A stretch of DNA of 64,000 nucleotides from Selenomonadaceae bacterium (GTDB lineage: Bacteria > Bacillota > Negativicutes > Selenomonadales > Selenomonadaceae): contig JAFXQM010000005.1 in assembly GCA_017527075.1 (NCBI GenBank), positions 112,068 through 176,067 on the forward strand. The letters are read 5' to 3'. Under the pieces are notes generated by a model. That model was given only the letters and a program-made list of their open reading frames with translations, was not told where the DNA came from and ran no database searches. The translations under genes and the position numbers were made by a program. Below are positions 47,142-56,442 of the stretch, piece by piece (within the stretch, counting starts at the first letter, position 1; every line of letters starts with the position of its first letter).

Positions 47142-48077
47142 TTACTCCTCCTCCTCGTCCTCGCCGAAATGTTCCAGCAAGGCCTGATACATGTACAGCA
47201 GCTGAATCTTCATTGCCGGCTCGTCCATGTCCGGCGGAAAGTGATACAACTTCATGACCGCCGCGTCGTTTTCCGCGTGTGCCCGACGCAAATCGCTCGG
47301 CATGGAAATTTCGTCGTAAAGGTCTGCGAACGTCGCCCGCGGATAATTTTTCCGCGCGTCCAAAATTTTTTGCGCCGTCGCCTCGATTCGCGCCTTGTAT
47401 GTGTCGGGATAAAACAGCGGCCACGGAAACGGATTGTAACAAATCGTCGCCGAGTATTGGTAATCACTCTTCAGACGCCCGCCGACCAGCCGCATCCAGT
47501 TCATGTGCACGGAGCTCGTCAAAATCCCGAAGTGAAACAAATCCGCGTCGGGAATCATCAGGGCAGTGTTCACGACAATGTTATCCGCGCTCATGAAACC
47601 TATCGGGATATATCGTCGCCGCTCAGAAGAAACTTTCGGAATCAAAATAAAATCGGTCGTCGGTTGTCTTATCTCGGCGAAGAGCGTCGGCTTGTCGGCA
47701 AGTTTTCTCGTCGCCGCTCGTTTGCTCGCCAGCCGATATTCGCGAACATTTTTTACTCGTTCATAAACGCGAGGCATTTTGCGAAGTTCATCGGGCGGAC
47801 AATCTTTCAGCCACAGACAAAATCTTTTCTTGCCTTTGATGAAATCGTCGCTGCCAATCAACGGGCGAATCCATTTCTTTGCGGCGGGCTCGGCTTTCAA
47901 AAAATTTTCCAGCTCTTCGGGCGTGAATTTAAAATTTCCGTCCTCAGCCATCATGCTGCCCATAATCATTTCGGGCACGCGGAAAAAAGGTTTGGTGCGC
48001 GGCGCGACCATGATGTCGGGGCCGGGCAACAGGTAAGGATTGATGTTGTCGACGACGACAGGAATTTGCTTCGACAC
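47142..48077 (-). CDS. Orphan target-recognition region of an MmeI-type (type IIL) DNA methyltransferase
   Basis: The 311-residue protein aligns in pattern with the C-terminal third of MmeI-like restriction-methylation enzymes: NINPYLLPGPDIMVAPRTKP, FIKGKKRFCLWLKDCPPDELRKMP, ERVKNVREYRLASKRAATRK, LIPKVSSERRRYIPIGF, FGILTSSVHMNWMRLVGGRLKSDYQYS, and YNPFPWP, followed by a helical tail. The SAM-binding, NPPY and nuclease parts are absent. It is nevertheless an open frame with a clear ribosome-binding site (AAAGGAG) and GTG start at 48077. It may be a remnant or a free specificity-type protein. Confidence 0.82.
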   Translation of the reverse strand: MSKQIPVVVDNINPYLLPGPDIMVAPRTKPFFRVPEMIMGSMMAEDGNFKFTPEELENFLKAEPAAKKWIRPLIGSDDFIKGKKRFCLWLKDCPPDELRKMPRVYERVKNVREYRLASKRAATRKLADKPTLFAEIRQPTTDFILIPKVSSERRRYIPIGFMSADNIVVNTALMIPDADLFHFGILTSSVHMNWMRLVGGRLKSDYQYSATICYNPFPWPLFYPDTYKARIEATAQKILDARKNYPRATFADLYDEISMPSDLRRAHAENDAAVMKLYHFPPDMDEPAMKIQLLYMYQALLEHFGEDEEEE

Positions 48078-48103
48078 GGGCGGTCACTCCTTTATAAAAA
48101 TTT

Positions 48104-48138
48104 TCCCCCTCCAAATTCGTGGAAGGGGATTTTTTTTT
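48104..48138. terminator. Bidirectional terminator between the FkbM gene and the recognition-domain gene
   Basis: CCCCCTCCA / TGGAAGGGG stem with T and A tracts on both sides. It separates the long minus-strand unit from the gene at 47142-48077. Confidence 0.7.
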
Positions 48139-48150
48139 GCGGAAAAATTT

Positions 48151-49320
48151 TCAGCGACAGTAAAGAACTTTTTCGCAGGTCGTGGGCAAGAGATAAGGCA
48201 AGCCAAAATAATTCAGCAACGCGCGCTCCTCGTCGTCCAAAATATAATCCGTGCAATCGATTTGGTAATGGCGGAACTCAAATTCGTAATCGGGTCGGAG
48301 AGATTTAATGTACGTGGCGAGCGTCCACAGGTCTTCAAGTTTGTGATAAGCACTGACAGCCATCTTCGGCTTGCAGCGAGTGATTGTCTTGGCCGCGCCG
48401 CGGAGCATGTCGAGTTCCGCGCCTTCGATGTCGAGCTTGATGTAATCGACGCGCGGTAAATTTTTTCGGGCGACGTAAGTGTCCAGGTCGATGAAGTTTG
48501 CGATTAAGTTTCCGTCCGAACGCTTAAAGCTGCTTGCTTCGTGTCTGAAATATTTTTCGGTGCCTTCCTTGTCGCTCAGGCCGAAATTCTCCAATGCGAT
48601 GTCATACCCCCCCCCGAATCGTTCGAGGCGAGCCGCGCAGTTTTTATAATTGGTTTCGTCCATCTCGAAGGCAAAAACTTTCGCGCCGCATTTGGCGAAG
48701 GCAAGAGCAGTCGTTCCGTCGTATGCACCGCCGTCGACAGCAATGTCACCCGCCGCGGGAGTGAAGCCTTCCAAAAAATATTGCGGCTCGGGCGCGAAAC
48801 GATAATCGGAAATTTTCCCGGTGAGGTCTCCTTTAATCGACGCGCGGAAAACTTTTTTGGACTCGTCGGAGGCGAGCGATTCGTGGACGCTGTAAAGTTC
48901 GGGCAAGTGAGTCATCAGGAAGAAAAATTGTCCGTCGTCGGAGTGAGTCAGCACCTCCATGCCGTGGCGCGCGAAGAACGGAACGAACGCCGCGTCATGA
49001 AGACCGGTTACGTTGAAAATTTCTTTGGGCTTTGCGGGAAAATTTTCTTCGCCGAAGCGCGGGAAGTCTTCGAGGGTGATGACGGGCACGTCGACAAATT
49101 TTCTGAGCGCGTTCGCTTGGACGTCTGCGAGGACGATGACGCATGAAAGATTTATTCCCCGGTCGCGGATTCCTTGAACGTGAGCGGCAACGTTGGCGGG
49201 CACGAGCACGAAGCCGAAAAAAATTCCGCAGGGAGTTTTATCGCGCGCGAGTGTTTGAATGTGTGCATTGAATCTTTCCGTGTGAACTTCGGAAACCATT
49301 TTGATAAAGTCTGCGCTCAA
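48151..49320 (-). CDS. FkbM-family methyltransferase with a G9 tract
   Basis: The C-terminal FkbM domain has AVDGGAYDGTTALAFAKCGAKVFAFEMDETNYK, FGLSDKEGTEKYF and the conserved VDYIKLDIEGAELDMLRGA. The N-terminal 150 residues resemble a nucleotide-sugar-like or Rossmann fold segment and are not assigned. FkbM enzymes methylate hydroxyls on sugars or other metabolites. A run of nine C on the plus strand (48607-48615; G9 in the mRNA, coding FGGGYD) could allow slippage. Start TTG at 49320 with GGAGGCG eight bases upstream, five bases after gatB ends. Confidence 0.87.
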   Translation of the reverse strand: MSADFIKMVSEVHTERFNAHIQTLARDKTPCGIFFGFVLVPANVAAHVQGIRDRGINLSCVIVLADVQANALRKFVDVPVITLEDFPRFGEENFPAKPKEIFNVTGLHDAAFVPFFARHGMEVLTHSDDGQFFFLMTHLPELYSVHESLASDESKKVFRASIKGDLTGKISDYRFAPEPQYFLEGFTPAAGDIAVDGGAYDGTTALAFAKCGAKVFAFEMDETNYKNCAARLERFGGGYDIALENFGLSDKEGTEKYFRHEASSFKRSDGNLIANFIDLDTYVARKNLPRVDYIKLDIEGAELDMLRGAAKTITRCKPKMAVSAYHKLEDLWTLATYIKSLRPDYEFEFRHYQIDCTDYILDDEERALLNYFGLPYLLPTTCEKVLYCR

Positions 49321-49325
49321 AATTT

Positions 49326-50768
49326 TTACGCCTCCAATTTTTTTGCGAGGAGTTGATTGACGAGCTGAGGATTTGCTTTGCCGCGCGTGAGCTTCATGAC
49401 TTGACCGACGAGCGCGCCGAGAGCTTTTTTCTTCCCGCCGCGATATTCTTCGACGGCCTTTGGATTTTTGGCGATGACTTCGTCGACGGCGGATTCAATC
49501 GCGCCGGTGTCGGTTATTTGCACGAGCCCCTTATCCTTGACGATTTTACTCGGCGCGTCGGAGCACTTCCACATCTCGGCGAAAACAGTCTTGGCGATTT
49601 TGCCGCTGATTGTTCCCTTGGCGATGAGCTGAATCATTTCGGCGAGGCGCGCGGCTTCGACGGGCGAGCTTTCAATCGTCAGACCGTCCGCGTTGAGATT
49701 TTTGGACAGGTCGCCCATAATCCAGTTGGCGGCGGCTTTTGCGTCTGCGCCCGCGTCGACAACCGCGTCGAAGTATTCGGCCATTGCCCGCGAGCTTGTG
49801 ATGATTCCCGCGTCGTATTCGCTGAGCCCGAAATTTTTTATCAGGCGCGCGCGGCGAGCGTCGGGCAATTCGGGCAAAGATTTTCTGAACGCTTCAATCT
49901 CTTCGTCGGTCGTGACAATCGGCGGCAGGTCGGGTTCGGGCATGTAACGATAATCGTGGGCGTCTTCCTTCGAGCGCATGGACTGAGTGATGCCGCGTTC
50001 GGGATTCCATGTGCGCGTCTCTTGAATAATTTTTCCGCCGTCGTCGAGGACTTCAGCCTGCCGTTCAATCTCATAATTAATCGCGTCTTCGAGAGCCTTG
50101 AACGAATTAATATTTTTCATCTCGGTGCGCGTGCCGAGCTTATCGGAGCCGACAGGGCGCAAGGAAACGTTTATGTCGGCGCGCAGGTTGCCCTCCTCCA
50201 TGCGGCAGTTGCTCACGTCGATGTATTCGAGGATGGATTTAATCTTCTCCATGTAAGCGCGGGCTTCGGCGGCGGAGTGCATGTCGGGTTCGCTGACAAT
50301 TTCAATCAGCGGGACGCCCGTGCGGTTGTAATCGACGTTGGAGCTGGCGGAGTCTTTGATGGTCGTGCCGCTGTGGACGAGCTTGCCCGCGTCCTCCTCC
50401 ATGTGAATTCGAGTGAGGCGGACGATTTTTTTCTCGCCGTCGACGTTAATTTCCACGTGTCCGCCGTAAGCAATCGGCAGGTCGTATTGGGAAGTCTGCC
50501 AGTTCTTGGGCAGGTCGGGGTAATAATAATTCTTGCGGTCGAACTTGCTGTACTTGTTAATCTTGCAGTTGGTGGCGAGGCCGGCTTTGATGGCGAACTC
50601 AACGACGCGCCGATTAATCGTCGGCAAGACGCCGGGCAGTCCGAGGCACACCGGGCACACGTGAGTATTTTGCTCCGCGCCGAAGGTCGTGGCGCACCCG
50701 CAGAAAATTTTCGTGTCGGTCTTGAGCTCCGAATGAATCTCCAAACCGATGACAGCTTCGTAATTCAA
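49326..50768 (-). CDS. gatB: Aspartyl/glutamyl-tRNA amidotransferase subunit B
   Basis: GatB binds misacylated Glu-tRNA-Gln or Asp-tRNA-Asn and transfers the amide made by GatA. The protein has [21 protein letters not shown], the zinc cysteines of CGCATTFG and [31 protein letters not shown], and a C-terminal YqeY-like domain ending [24 protein letters not shown]. The TTG at 50768 was chosen because GAGGTG lies six bases upstream and the family starts here; a GTG three codons earlier is part of that ribosome-binding site. gatA and gatC are not adjacent. Confidence 0.96.
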   Translation of the reverse strand: MNYEAVIGLEIHSELKTDTKIFCGCATTFGAEQNTHVCPVCLGLPGVLPTINRRVVEFAIKAGLATNCKINKYSKFDRKNYYYPDLPKNWQTSQYDLPIAYGGHVEINVDGEKKIVRLTRIHMEEDAGKLVHSGTTIKDSASSNVDYNRTGVPLIEIVSEPDMHSAAEARAYMEKIKSILEYIDVSNCRMEEGNLRADINVSLRPVGSDKLGTRTEMKNINSFKALEDAINYEIERQAEVLDDGGKIIQETRTWNPERGITQSMRSKEDAHDYRYMPEPDLPPIVTTDEEIEAFRKSLPELPDARRARLIKNFGLSEYDAGIITSSRAMAEYFDAVVDAGADAKAAANWIMGDLSKNLNADGLTIESSPVEAARLAEMIQLIAKGTISGKIAKTVFAEMWKCSDAPSKIVKDKGLVQITDTGAIESAVDEVIAKNPKAVEEYRGGKKKALGALVGQVMKLTRGKANPQLVNQLLAKKLEA

Positions 50769-50778
50769 TTCAATCACC

Positions 50779-52965
50779 TCAAAAATTTTTTATCCAAGCT
50801 TTGAACTTTTCTATTCTATCCTCCGTGTCAATGCCGTCGCGCTGAGAAATTTTCAGGCGGTCTTTCACGGCGTCCGTCGCAGAATTTTTCACGACGTAAG
50901 AATCGTTCTCGCACACGACGTAAAAGTCTCCGAAGTAAAGTCGCGTGCCCCACTCGTCGGGCGAAATGCTGCCGACGCCCGCCGCCTTCAAAAACGGCTG
51001 ATAAGATTTCGTCGAACGCTTCAGTTGCTCCGACAGTGTCACGAAACAATACGGCTCCTCAGAAAAATTTTCCCACCAATATCTTCCGTAACGCGTCGGA
51101 CGAAAAACTTTGTACTTGATGAAGTAATACGTCCAATCGAATTCGGATTTGCTCTCGCGGTCGGCAAGGTAATCGTCGATAATTTTCTGCAGATACGCGT
51201 CCGAAAATTTTTTCACGCCGCGCAGGATTTGCCAAAGAATTTCTTTTGTCTCTTCGAAATTTTTTACCAGCGCGCTCTTGTGGAAAAGATTTTGCCAAGA
51301 TTGAGGACGCGCGGAGCCGAGCTGAAACCGCCAGCCGTTGTTGTCGACCTGCCAATAATCGCCCTTCGCCAGCAGCGCGCAACTGATTTTGTCGTAATCG
51401 CATTTGAACAGCGAGATGAACGGCGCAAAGTGTTCGGGGCAATCCAAGCCGACGACGCCAATCTGCCCGCCCAAAAGATAATGGTCTTCCAGCTCAAAGA
51501 GTGATTCGGCCTTGTCGGGATTTTTTATCGTCCAAAGAATTTTTTCGCGCTCTTCCGCCTGCTGAACTTCGTTAAAGTTGTAAGGGTTTTTGGTTTGAAT
51601 TTCTTTGCGCTGAAGAATTTTTCCGCCGCGGATGATGTTGTCGACCTGCTCAAGCATGGCGGGAATTCGGTTGCCGTTGTTGCGCGCCGTGCTGTTGCTG
51701 AGTTCCGCGTCACCGGAATTTGTCACCAGATTGTTCACGATACGAATGCGCCGCCGAAAATCTTCGTCGGAAATTTTTTCGCGGTTGAGCAGATAAATCA
51801 GGAAGGCGTAAAGCATGACGACTTTGCCGAGCGAAAAATTTTTGTCGAAGGACTTCACACAGTCGCCGAAAAAATCTGCGTCGTCGAAGTAAGTTATAAT
51901 CTTGCCCGCCTCGTGATGATTGACGGTCTTGTCGGAGCGACTGCCCTTGGTCACGCGCGCGGCGAAGAAGTCGGAAATTTTTTCCTGCGCGGCGAGCTCA
52001 CACCAGCAATCAAAACTTTTTTCCATGAAGGCGACGTTCTCCAAGGCGCGGGCGTCGAAAAATTCTTCCAGCAGGTCGAAGGGGTCGCGGCTCTTTTTGT
52101 AAGGCGTGTCGCCTTTGCGATAAAGAATCACGTCGCACAGGAAGTTGAAATACGCGAGGAAACCGTCGTCAATCAAATTATTTTCGTCGCGGTAAGTCCA
52201 AAGTAAATCTGTCCAAGCCGTGTCGATTTTCAAAAGGATTCTGTCGGAAAGTTTTCGGTCGAGCGCGTCGAGTTTCCGTTTGAATTCGGCTTTGAAGTGT
52301 TCGAAGTCGGTCAGCGGTTTGCCGCGCGAATTCATCGTGATGTAAAGTTCGTCGGTCAAGCCCATGTCTTTAATCGACAGGAAGTAAAAGGAAATCGCGC
52401 CGCCCGCGAGCTTGCCCCAAAGATTTTCCACGCCGCGAAATTTTTCGTGAATGGCGTCGAGCATGACGAGCATGGAGCTGACGGTCGGATCCTTCTTCCA
52501 GCCGAGCGGGAAGCCTTCCAAATTTTCCAGCGCGGCGGACAAAGTTTCAAACTCGGCGAATAAATTTTCTCTGTCGAAAACTTCGGCGGTCGTCAGAAAT
52601 TTGCAGAAGTCGCGGGAGTCGGGGCGCGTGTCGTAAGAAAATTTTTCGAGGCAGGAAGTTTCTTCGGGCGAAATATTTTCTTTCCATGCGGCGTACCGGT
52701 GCAGGAGGAAAAGCGTCGTCAATCTTTGCTGACCGTCGAGCGGCGTCAAAATTCCGTCTTCGCTCATGTCGCCGTAAACGAAATCCAATTTGATTTTCTC
52801 GTCGGTCGTTACGGCTTTATAAAGCGCGTCCAAAAATCTGGAGCGCACGCGCCGAATCTCGTCGGTTGACCTGCCCTGCGCGTAATCGCGTTGGATTTTC
52901 GGGATGATAATTTTCTTGACGTTGCCTTGAAAAATATTTATGAACGTCTGCAGCGATTCGGGCAT
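50779..52965 (-). CDS. DUF262 protein, large partner without an HNH motif
   Basis: The 728-residue protein has an N-terminal DUF262 domain with [11 protein letters not shown] (21-31) and the [15 protein letters not shown] motif (77-91), then long helical regions and the GYRW-free C-terminal region ([14 protein letters not shown]). No DHI/EHI HNH core was found. It starts one base after the stop of a second DUF262 gene and its own stop is ten bases before the gatB start. It is probably the regulatory or recognition half of a two-protein nuclease; that is inference. Confidence 0.85.
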   Translation of the reverse strand: MPESLQTFINIFQGNVKKIIIPKIQRDYAQGRSTDEIRRVRSRFLDALYKAVTTDEKIKLDFVYGDMSEDGILTPLDGQQRLTTLFLLHRYAAWKENISPEETSCLEKFSYDTRPDSRDFCKFLTTAEVFDRENLFAEFETLSAALENLEGFPLGWKKDPTVSSMLVMLDAIHEKFRGVENLWGKLAGGAISFYFLSIKDMGLTDELYITMNSRGKPLTDFEHFKAEFKRKLDALDRKLSDRILLKIDTAWTDLLWTYRDENNLIDDGFLAYFNFLCDVILYRKGDTPYKKSRDPFDLLEEFFDARALENVAFMEKSFDCWCELAAQEKISDFFAARVTKGSRSDKTVNHHEAGKIITYFDDADFFGDCVKSFDKNFSLGKVVMLYAFLIYLLNREKISDEDFRRRIRIVNNLVTNSGDAELSNSTARNNGNRIPAMLEQVDNIIRGGKILQRKEIQTKNPYNFNEVQQAEEREKILWTIKNPDKAESLFELEDHYLLGGQIGVVGLDCPEHFAPFISLFKCDYDKISCALLAKGDYWQVDNNGWRFQLGSARPQSWQNLFHKSALVKNFEETKEILWQILRGVKKFSDAYLQKIIDDYLADRESKSEFDWTYYFIKYKVFRPTRYGRYWWENFSEEPYCFVTLSEQLKRSTKSYQPFLKAAGVGSISPDEWGTRLYFGDFYVVCENDSYVVKNSATDAVKDRLKISQRDGIDTEDRIEKFKAWIKNF

Positions 52966-52966
52966 G

Positions 52967-54688
52967 TTAATCCTCCTTGTTCAAAATTTTAATCGGTTCC
53001 GCCAAAAAATTTTTCAGCACGTCGTTAATCGCTCCGAGGTAAGCGCGCCTGTCATTCGCCGACCAAAAGTGAATCTGATTTTTTTCCGCCTTGGTGTAAT
53101 ACTTGAGGAACGCCATCTTCGTGCAGAAGGGAATGAACGCGCCCGCCATGTCCAGCCGAATAATTTCGTTGCGCTTCACGTCGAAGACCGAATTGCCGAG
53201 CGCGGAATTGTCTTTGCACTTGAGCAGCGCGAGGTTTGCGATTGAGTCGACGGTTTCGTCTGTCATTCCTTCGGGCGAAAGTTTTTCCAAAATTTTTTTC
53301 TGCAGCGCGACGAATTTGTCGTAAGTGATATCCCTCTGCTTGAGCAGCTTATCAATTTCGGCGAGGAGATTTTTATTTTCGTCGGGGAAATTTTCCAGCG
53401 ACGCCCGATGAAGTTTAAGCCAATCGCGCCACTGCTCCTGGTTGCCTCTGTCCTGAGAATTGACCGCGTGAATGTGTTCCAAGCTCCAAGAATTTTTTTC
53501 GTCGACGCCCTTGTACTTGTCGAAGGGAAACCACTGAGACTGCTCGCCGTTTTGCCGCACGGATTCGACATTGAACAGCAAAAGCAGCCGGCGAATTTTT
53601 TCGGCATCCTCGCTGTAATTCCAATCGGAATAATTTTTCCCCGCCTCCAACTTGATGCTTGCCTTGATGAGTTCGTCGAGCCGCGCCAAAAATTTTTTCT
53701 TGGTCTTGCCGCGCGCCTCCGCGTAAATGTCGGAAAGATTTTTGTAACCGGACGCGATAAGGTAACCGATTTTGTGATAAAACTTGTGGTCTTCGCGCCA
53801 ATCCTTCAGCAGCAAAAAGTTTCGAACGATTTCTCCCCAAATTTTTTCCAAGTCCGCGCCCTGCCGCTTGAGCCCGTCGAAATAAAAAAACGTGAAATAT
53901 TTTTCCTTCTCGTCGACCTTTTTGCCCGCCATCAAATCCAAAATCAAATCAATGCGCGTCTGATATTTTGTCGCCGAATTGTTCGTGAGGAAATACCACA
54001 GCGAATCGTTGTGCAATTCCTTTTCGAGATTGTCCCACTGCAGAGCAATTTCATCTTGCCGCCGCTTGTCTTGCTCCTCGTCGCTGAGGAAAGCCGCCTT
54101 GACCAGCTCGGCACTCGTCAGAGGAATTTTGCCGATGTTGAGGCGCGTGAACATTGCGGTTGCGTCTTCGGTCTCGTCCACCTCGTACCAAATGACTTTG
54201 ACGTTGTAAGTAAAAAAATTGTTCAGGTTGGTCATGACGACGGGTTTATCTTCTTTCCCCGCGAACCAGTTTTCGATTTGCTCGTAAGCGTTCGCCATGA
54301 AGTAAAAGTCAATGTTCTCGTCCTTGCGCTCAACGTCGACGTTCGCCAGGAAGTCAGCGGACTTGTCGCGGGTCTTGTACTCCAAAGAAAAATTCGGCGG
54401 CGTGATGAAACCTCCGCTGAACTTGTGCATGTACTTGTAAATCAAAAAAATTGTCGTCAGGCGTTGTTGCCCGTCGATGAGTTCAAACTCGCCGTCGCCG
54501 ATTTTTTTCACGACGATTGGCTGAAGGCAATAATTTCTCGCCGCCTGCCCGCCGTAACCTTTGAGCGCGGAGACGTCTTCGAGCAAACGGCACACTTCGG
54601 ACTTGCCCCAGCGATATCCGCGCTGATAAGCCGGCACGAAAAATTTTCCCGCGATTTTGCTTACGAATTTTGTTTCAAGAACAGACAT
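52967..54688 (-). CDS. DUF262-DUF1524 protein with HNH nuclease core
   Basis: The 573-residue protein has FVPAYQRGYRWGKSEV (17-32), the [15 protein letters not shown] motif (72-86), the ARLNIGK-like FTRLNIGKIPLTSAEL (180-195), and the C-terminal HNH core SLEHIHAVNS (402-411) with SIANLALLKCKDNSALGN and KR-rich block. This is the GmrSD/BrxU arrangement of DUF262 plus nuclease. It is followed one base later by a DUF262 partner lacking the nuclease. RBS GAGGTG. Unlike most defence islands, the pair sits inside a run of metabolic genes (mtnA upstream, gatB downstream). Confidence 0.88.
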   Translation of the reverse strand: MSVLETKFVSKIAGKFFVPAYQRGYRWGKSEVCRLLEDVSALKGYGGQAARNYCLQPIVVKKIGDGEFELIDGQQRLTTIFLIYKYMHKFSGGFITPPNFSLEYKTRDKSADFLANVDVERKDENIDFYFMANAYEQIENWFAGKEDKPVVMTNLNNFFTYNVKVIWYEVDETEDATAMFTRLNIGKIPLTSAELVKAAFLSDEEQDKRRQDEIALQWDNLEKELHNDSLWYFLTNNSATKYQTRIDLILDLMAGKKVDEKEKYFTFFYFDGLKRQGADLEKIWGEIVRNFLLLKDWREDHKFYHKIGYLIASGYKNLSDIYAEARGKTKKKFLARLDELIKASIKLEAGKNYSDWNYSEDAEKIRRLLLLFNVESVRQNGEQSQWFPFDKYKGVDEKNSWSLEHIHAVNSQDRGNQEQWRDWLKLHRASLENFPDENKNLLAEIDKLLKQRDITYDKFVALQKKILEKLSPEGMTDETVDSIANLALLKCKDNSALGNSVFDVKRNEIIRLDMAGAFIPFCTKMAFLKYYTKAEKNQIHFWSANDRRAYLGAINDVLKNFLAEPIKILNKED

Positions 54689-54692
54689 AAGG

Positions 54693-55763
54693 TCACCTCA
54701 AATTTTTTCTGCGAAAAATTTCTTTCAAGCTTTCATGGAAGGGCGGGCGGGCAATTCCGTACTCCGTGACGATGGCGGTGATAAGTTCGTGGTCGGCGAC
54801 ATCAAACGCGGGATTGTAAACTTTGACGCCCTGCGGTGCCATGCGTTGACGATACCACAGCTCAGTGACTTCCTCCGCCGCGCGCTCTTCGATTACAATG
54901 TCCGCGCCCCGCTCGACGCTCATGTCGATTGTCGACGTGGGACCGAACACGTAAAAGGGCACGCCGTAATATTTCGCGAGAATCGCCAAGCCCGACGTGC
55001 CGATTTTGTTGCAGGCGTCTCCGTTCGCCGCCACCCTGTCGCAGCCGACGAACACCGCGTTAATCCGGCCGTTCTTCATGACCTGCGCGGCCATGTTGTC
55101 GCAGATAACCGTGGTGTCCACGCCGTCAGCCATCAGTTCAAAAGCGGAAAGCCGAATGCCTTGGAGCAGCGGGCGAGTTTCGTCGCAGAAAACTTTGAAG
55201 TTCATGCCGCGCTCGCGTCCGAGATGAATCGGTGCCAGAGCCGTGCCGTACTTTGAAGTCGCCAGCTGACCCGCGTTGCAGTGAGTGAGGATTCCGTCAC
55301 CGTCTTTGATGAGTGTGAGCCCGTGCTCGCCGATTTGCCGACACATCTGCACGTCCTCCGCTTTTATCGCGACGGCTTCCTTGTGCAACAGCTCTTTGAT
55401 TTCGGAAACGGATTTGTCTTTGTTGTTCACGGCGACGGCTTCCATGCGATTCAATGCCCAAGACAAATTCACCGCCGTCGGTCGCGAGGAGTTCAGAAAT
55501 TCTTTCGCCGCGTGGAGTGTCGGGAAAAATTCTTCCCACGTGTCCGCCCGAATATTTTTTGCCGCCAAGTACAGCCCGAAGGCAGCCGCCATTCCAATTG
55601 CCGGCGCGCCACGCACTTGCAGCAGATAAATCGCCTGCCAAATTTCTTTTTGCTCCGTCAGCCGCAAAAATTTTATTTCGTTCGGCAGCTTCGTTTGGTC
55701 GAGGATAACCAACTCGCCCGCCTGCTCGTCGAGTGCCACCGTTTCATAATTTAAAATGTTCAC
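54693..55763 (-). CDS. mtnA: S-methyl-5-thioribose-1-phosphate isomerase MtnA
   Basis: MtnA converts methylthioribose 1-phosphate to methylthioribulose 1-phosphate in methionine or adenosine-derivative salvage. The 356-residue protein has [36 protein letters not shown], the catalytic Cys region, [27 protein letters not shown] and the catalytic Asp region. Start GTG at 55763 with GGAGG nine bases upstream. It follows a class II aldolase gene by 26 bp. Confidence 0.95.
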   Translation of the reverse strand: MNILNYETVALDEQAGELVILDQTKLPNEIKFLRLTEQKEIWQAIYLLQVRGAPAIGMAAAFGLYLAAKNIRADTWEEFFPTLHAAKEFLNSSRPTAVNLSWALNRMEAVAVNNKDKSVSEIKELLHKEAVAIKAEDVQMCRQIGEHGLTLIKDGDGILTHCNAGQLATSKYGTALAPIHLGRERGMNFKVFCDETRPLLQGIRLSAFELMADGVDTTVICDNMAAQVMKNGRINAVFVGCDRVAANGDACNKIGTSGLAILAKYYGVPFYVFGPTSTIDMSVERGADIVIEERAAEEVTELWYRQRMAPQGVKVYNPAFDVADHELITAIVTEYGIARPPFHESLKEIFRRKNLR

Positions 55764-55789
55764 GAAAATTTTCCTCCGCCGTTTGAAAT

Positions 55790-56428
55790 TTAAATCAGCG
55801 CGTCGATTTGCTCGCGGGAAAGTTCATTCGCCCGCCCGATAATTTTTCCGTACATTAAAATCTTGGCGAAGTGCTCGGCGGACTCCATGCGATACCACGC
55901 CTCCATGAGCGACGCGCCCCACGTGACCGCGCCGTGATTGGCAAGCAGGACGGCGTTGTGGTCGCGGACGTAAGGCGCGAGTGAGTCGGCGAGTTTCTGA
56001 GAGCCGGGCAATTCGTAAGGGACGCAAGGAACTGTTCCGAGATTCACGAGAGCTTCGGGATAAATCGGGCGGTCGAGTGCCATGCCGGCGATGGCGAACG
56101 ACGTGCACACGGGCGGGTGCGCATGACACACGGCGGCGACATCTTCTCGCGCGGAATAAATTTTCAAATGCATTTTCACTTCGCTGGAGGGCGCGCGCTC
56201 GCCTTGAGTTATAATCGTCCCGTCGAGATTCATTTTGACCAGCTCATCTTCGGACATGAAACCTTTTGAAACTCCGGTGGGCGTCGTCCAAATAATTTCG
56301 TCGTCAACTTTGCAGGAAATGTTTCCGTCGTTGGCGGCGACGAAATTTTTCAGGTACATGCGCCGCCCGATTTCCACAATCAAATTTTTTGCCTCGGCGT
56401 CGGTCGGGTATCGATTAAAATTTTTCAT
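55790..56428 (-). CDS. Class II aldolase family protein, likely methylthioribulose-1-phosphate aldolase
   Basis: The 212-residue protein has the zinc-binding class II sugar-phosphate aldolase pattern: [41 protein letters not shown] (catalytic Glu), [14 protein letters not shown] with two zinc His, and the third His in [14 protein letters not shown]. Fuculose-1-phosphate aldolases look alike, but pairing with mtnA points to the DHAP shunt, in which Ald2 splits methylthioribulose 1-phosphate (or the deoxy analogue) into DHAP and an aldehyde. That assignment rests on context. The ATG at 56428 follows CGGAGG. Confidence 0.85.
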   Translation of the reverse strand: MKNFNRYPTDAEAKNLIVEIGRRMYLKNFVAANDGNISCKVDDEIIWTTPTGVSKGFMSEDELVKMNLDGTIITQGERAPSSEVKMHLKIYSAREDVAAVCHAHPPVCTSFAIAGMALDRPIYPEALVNLGTVPCVPYELPGSQKLADSLAPYVRDHNAVLLANHGAVTWGASLMEAWYRMESAEHFAKILMYGKIIGRANELSREQIDALI

Positions 56429-56442
56429 GCGCTCGCCTCCGA

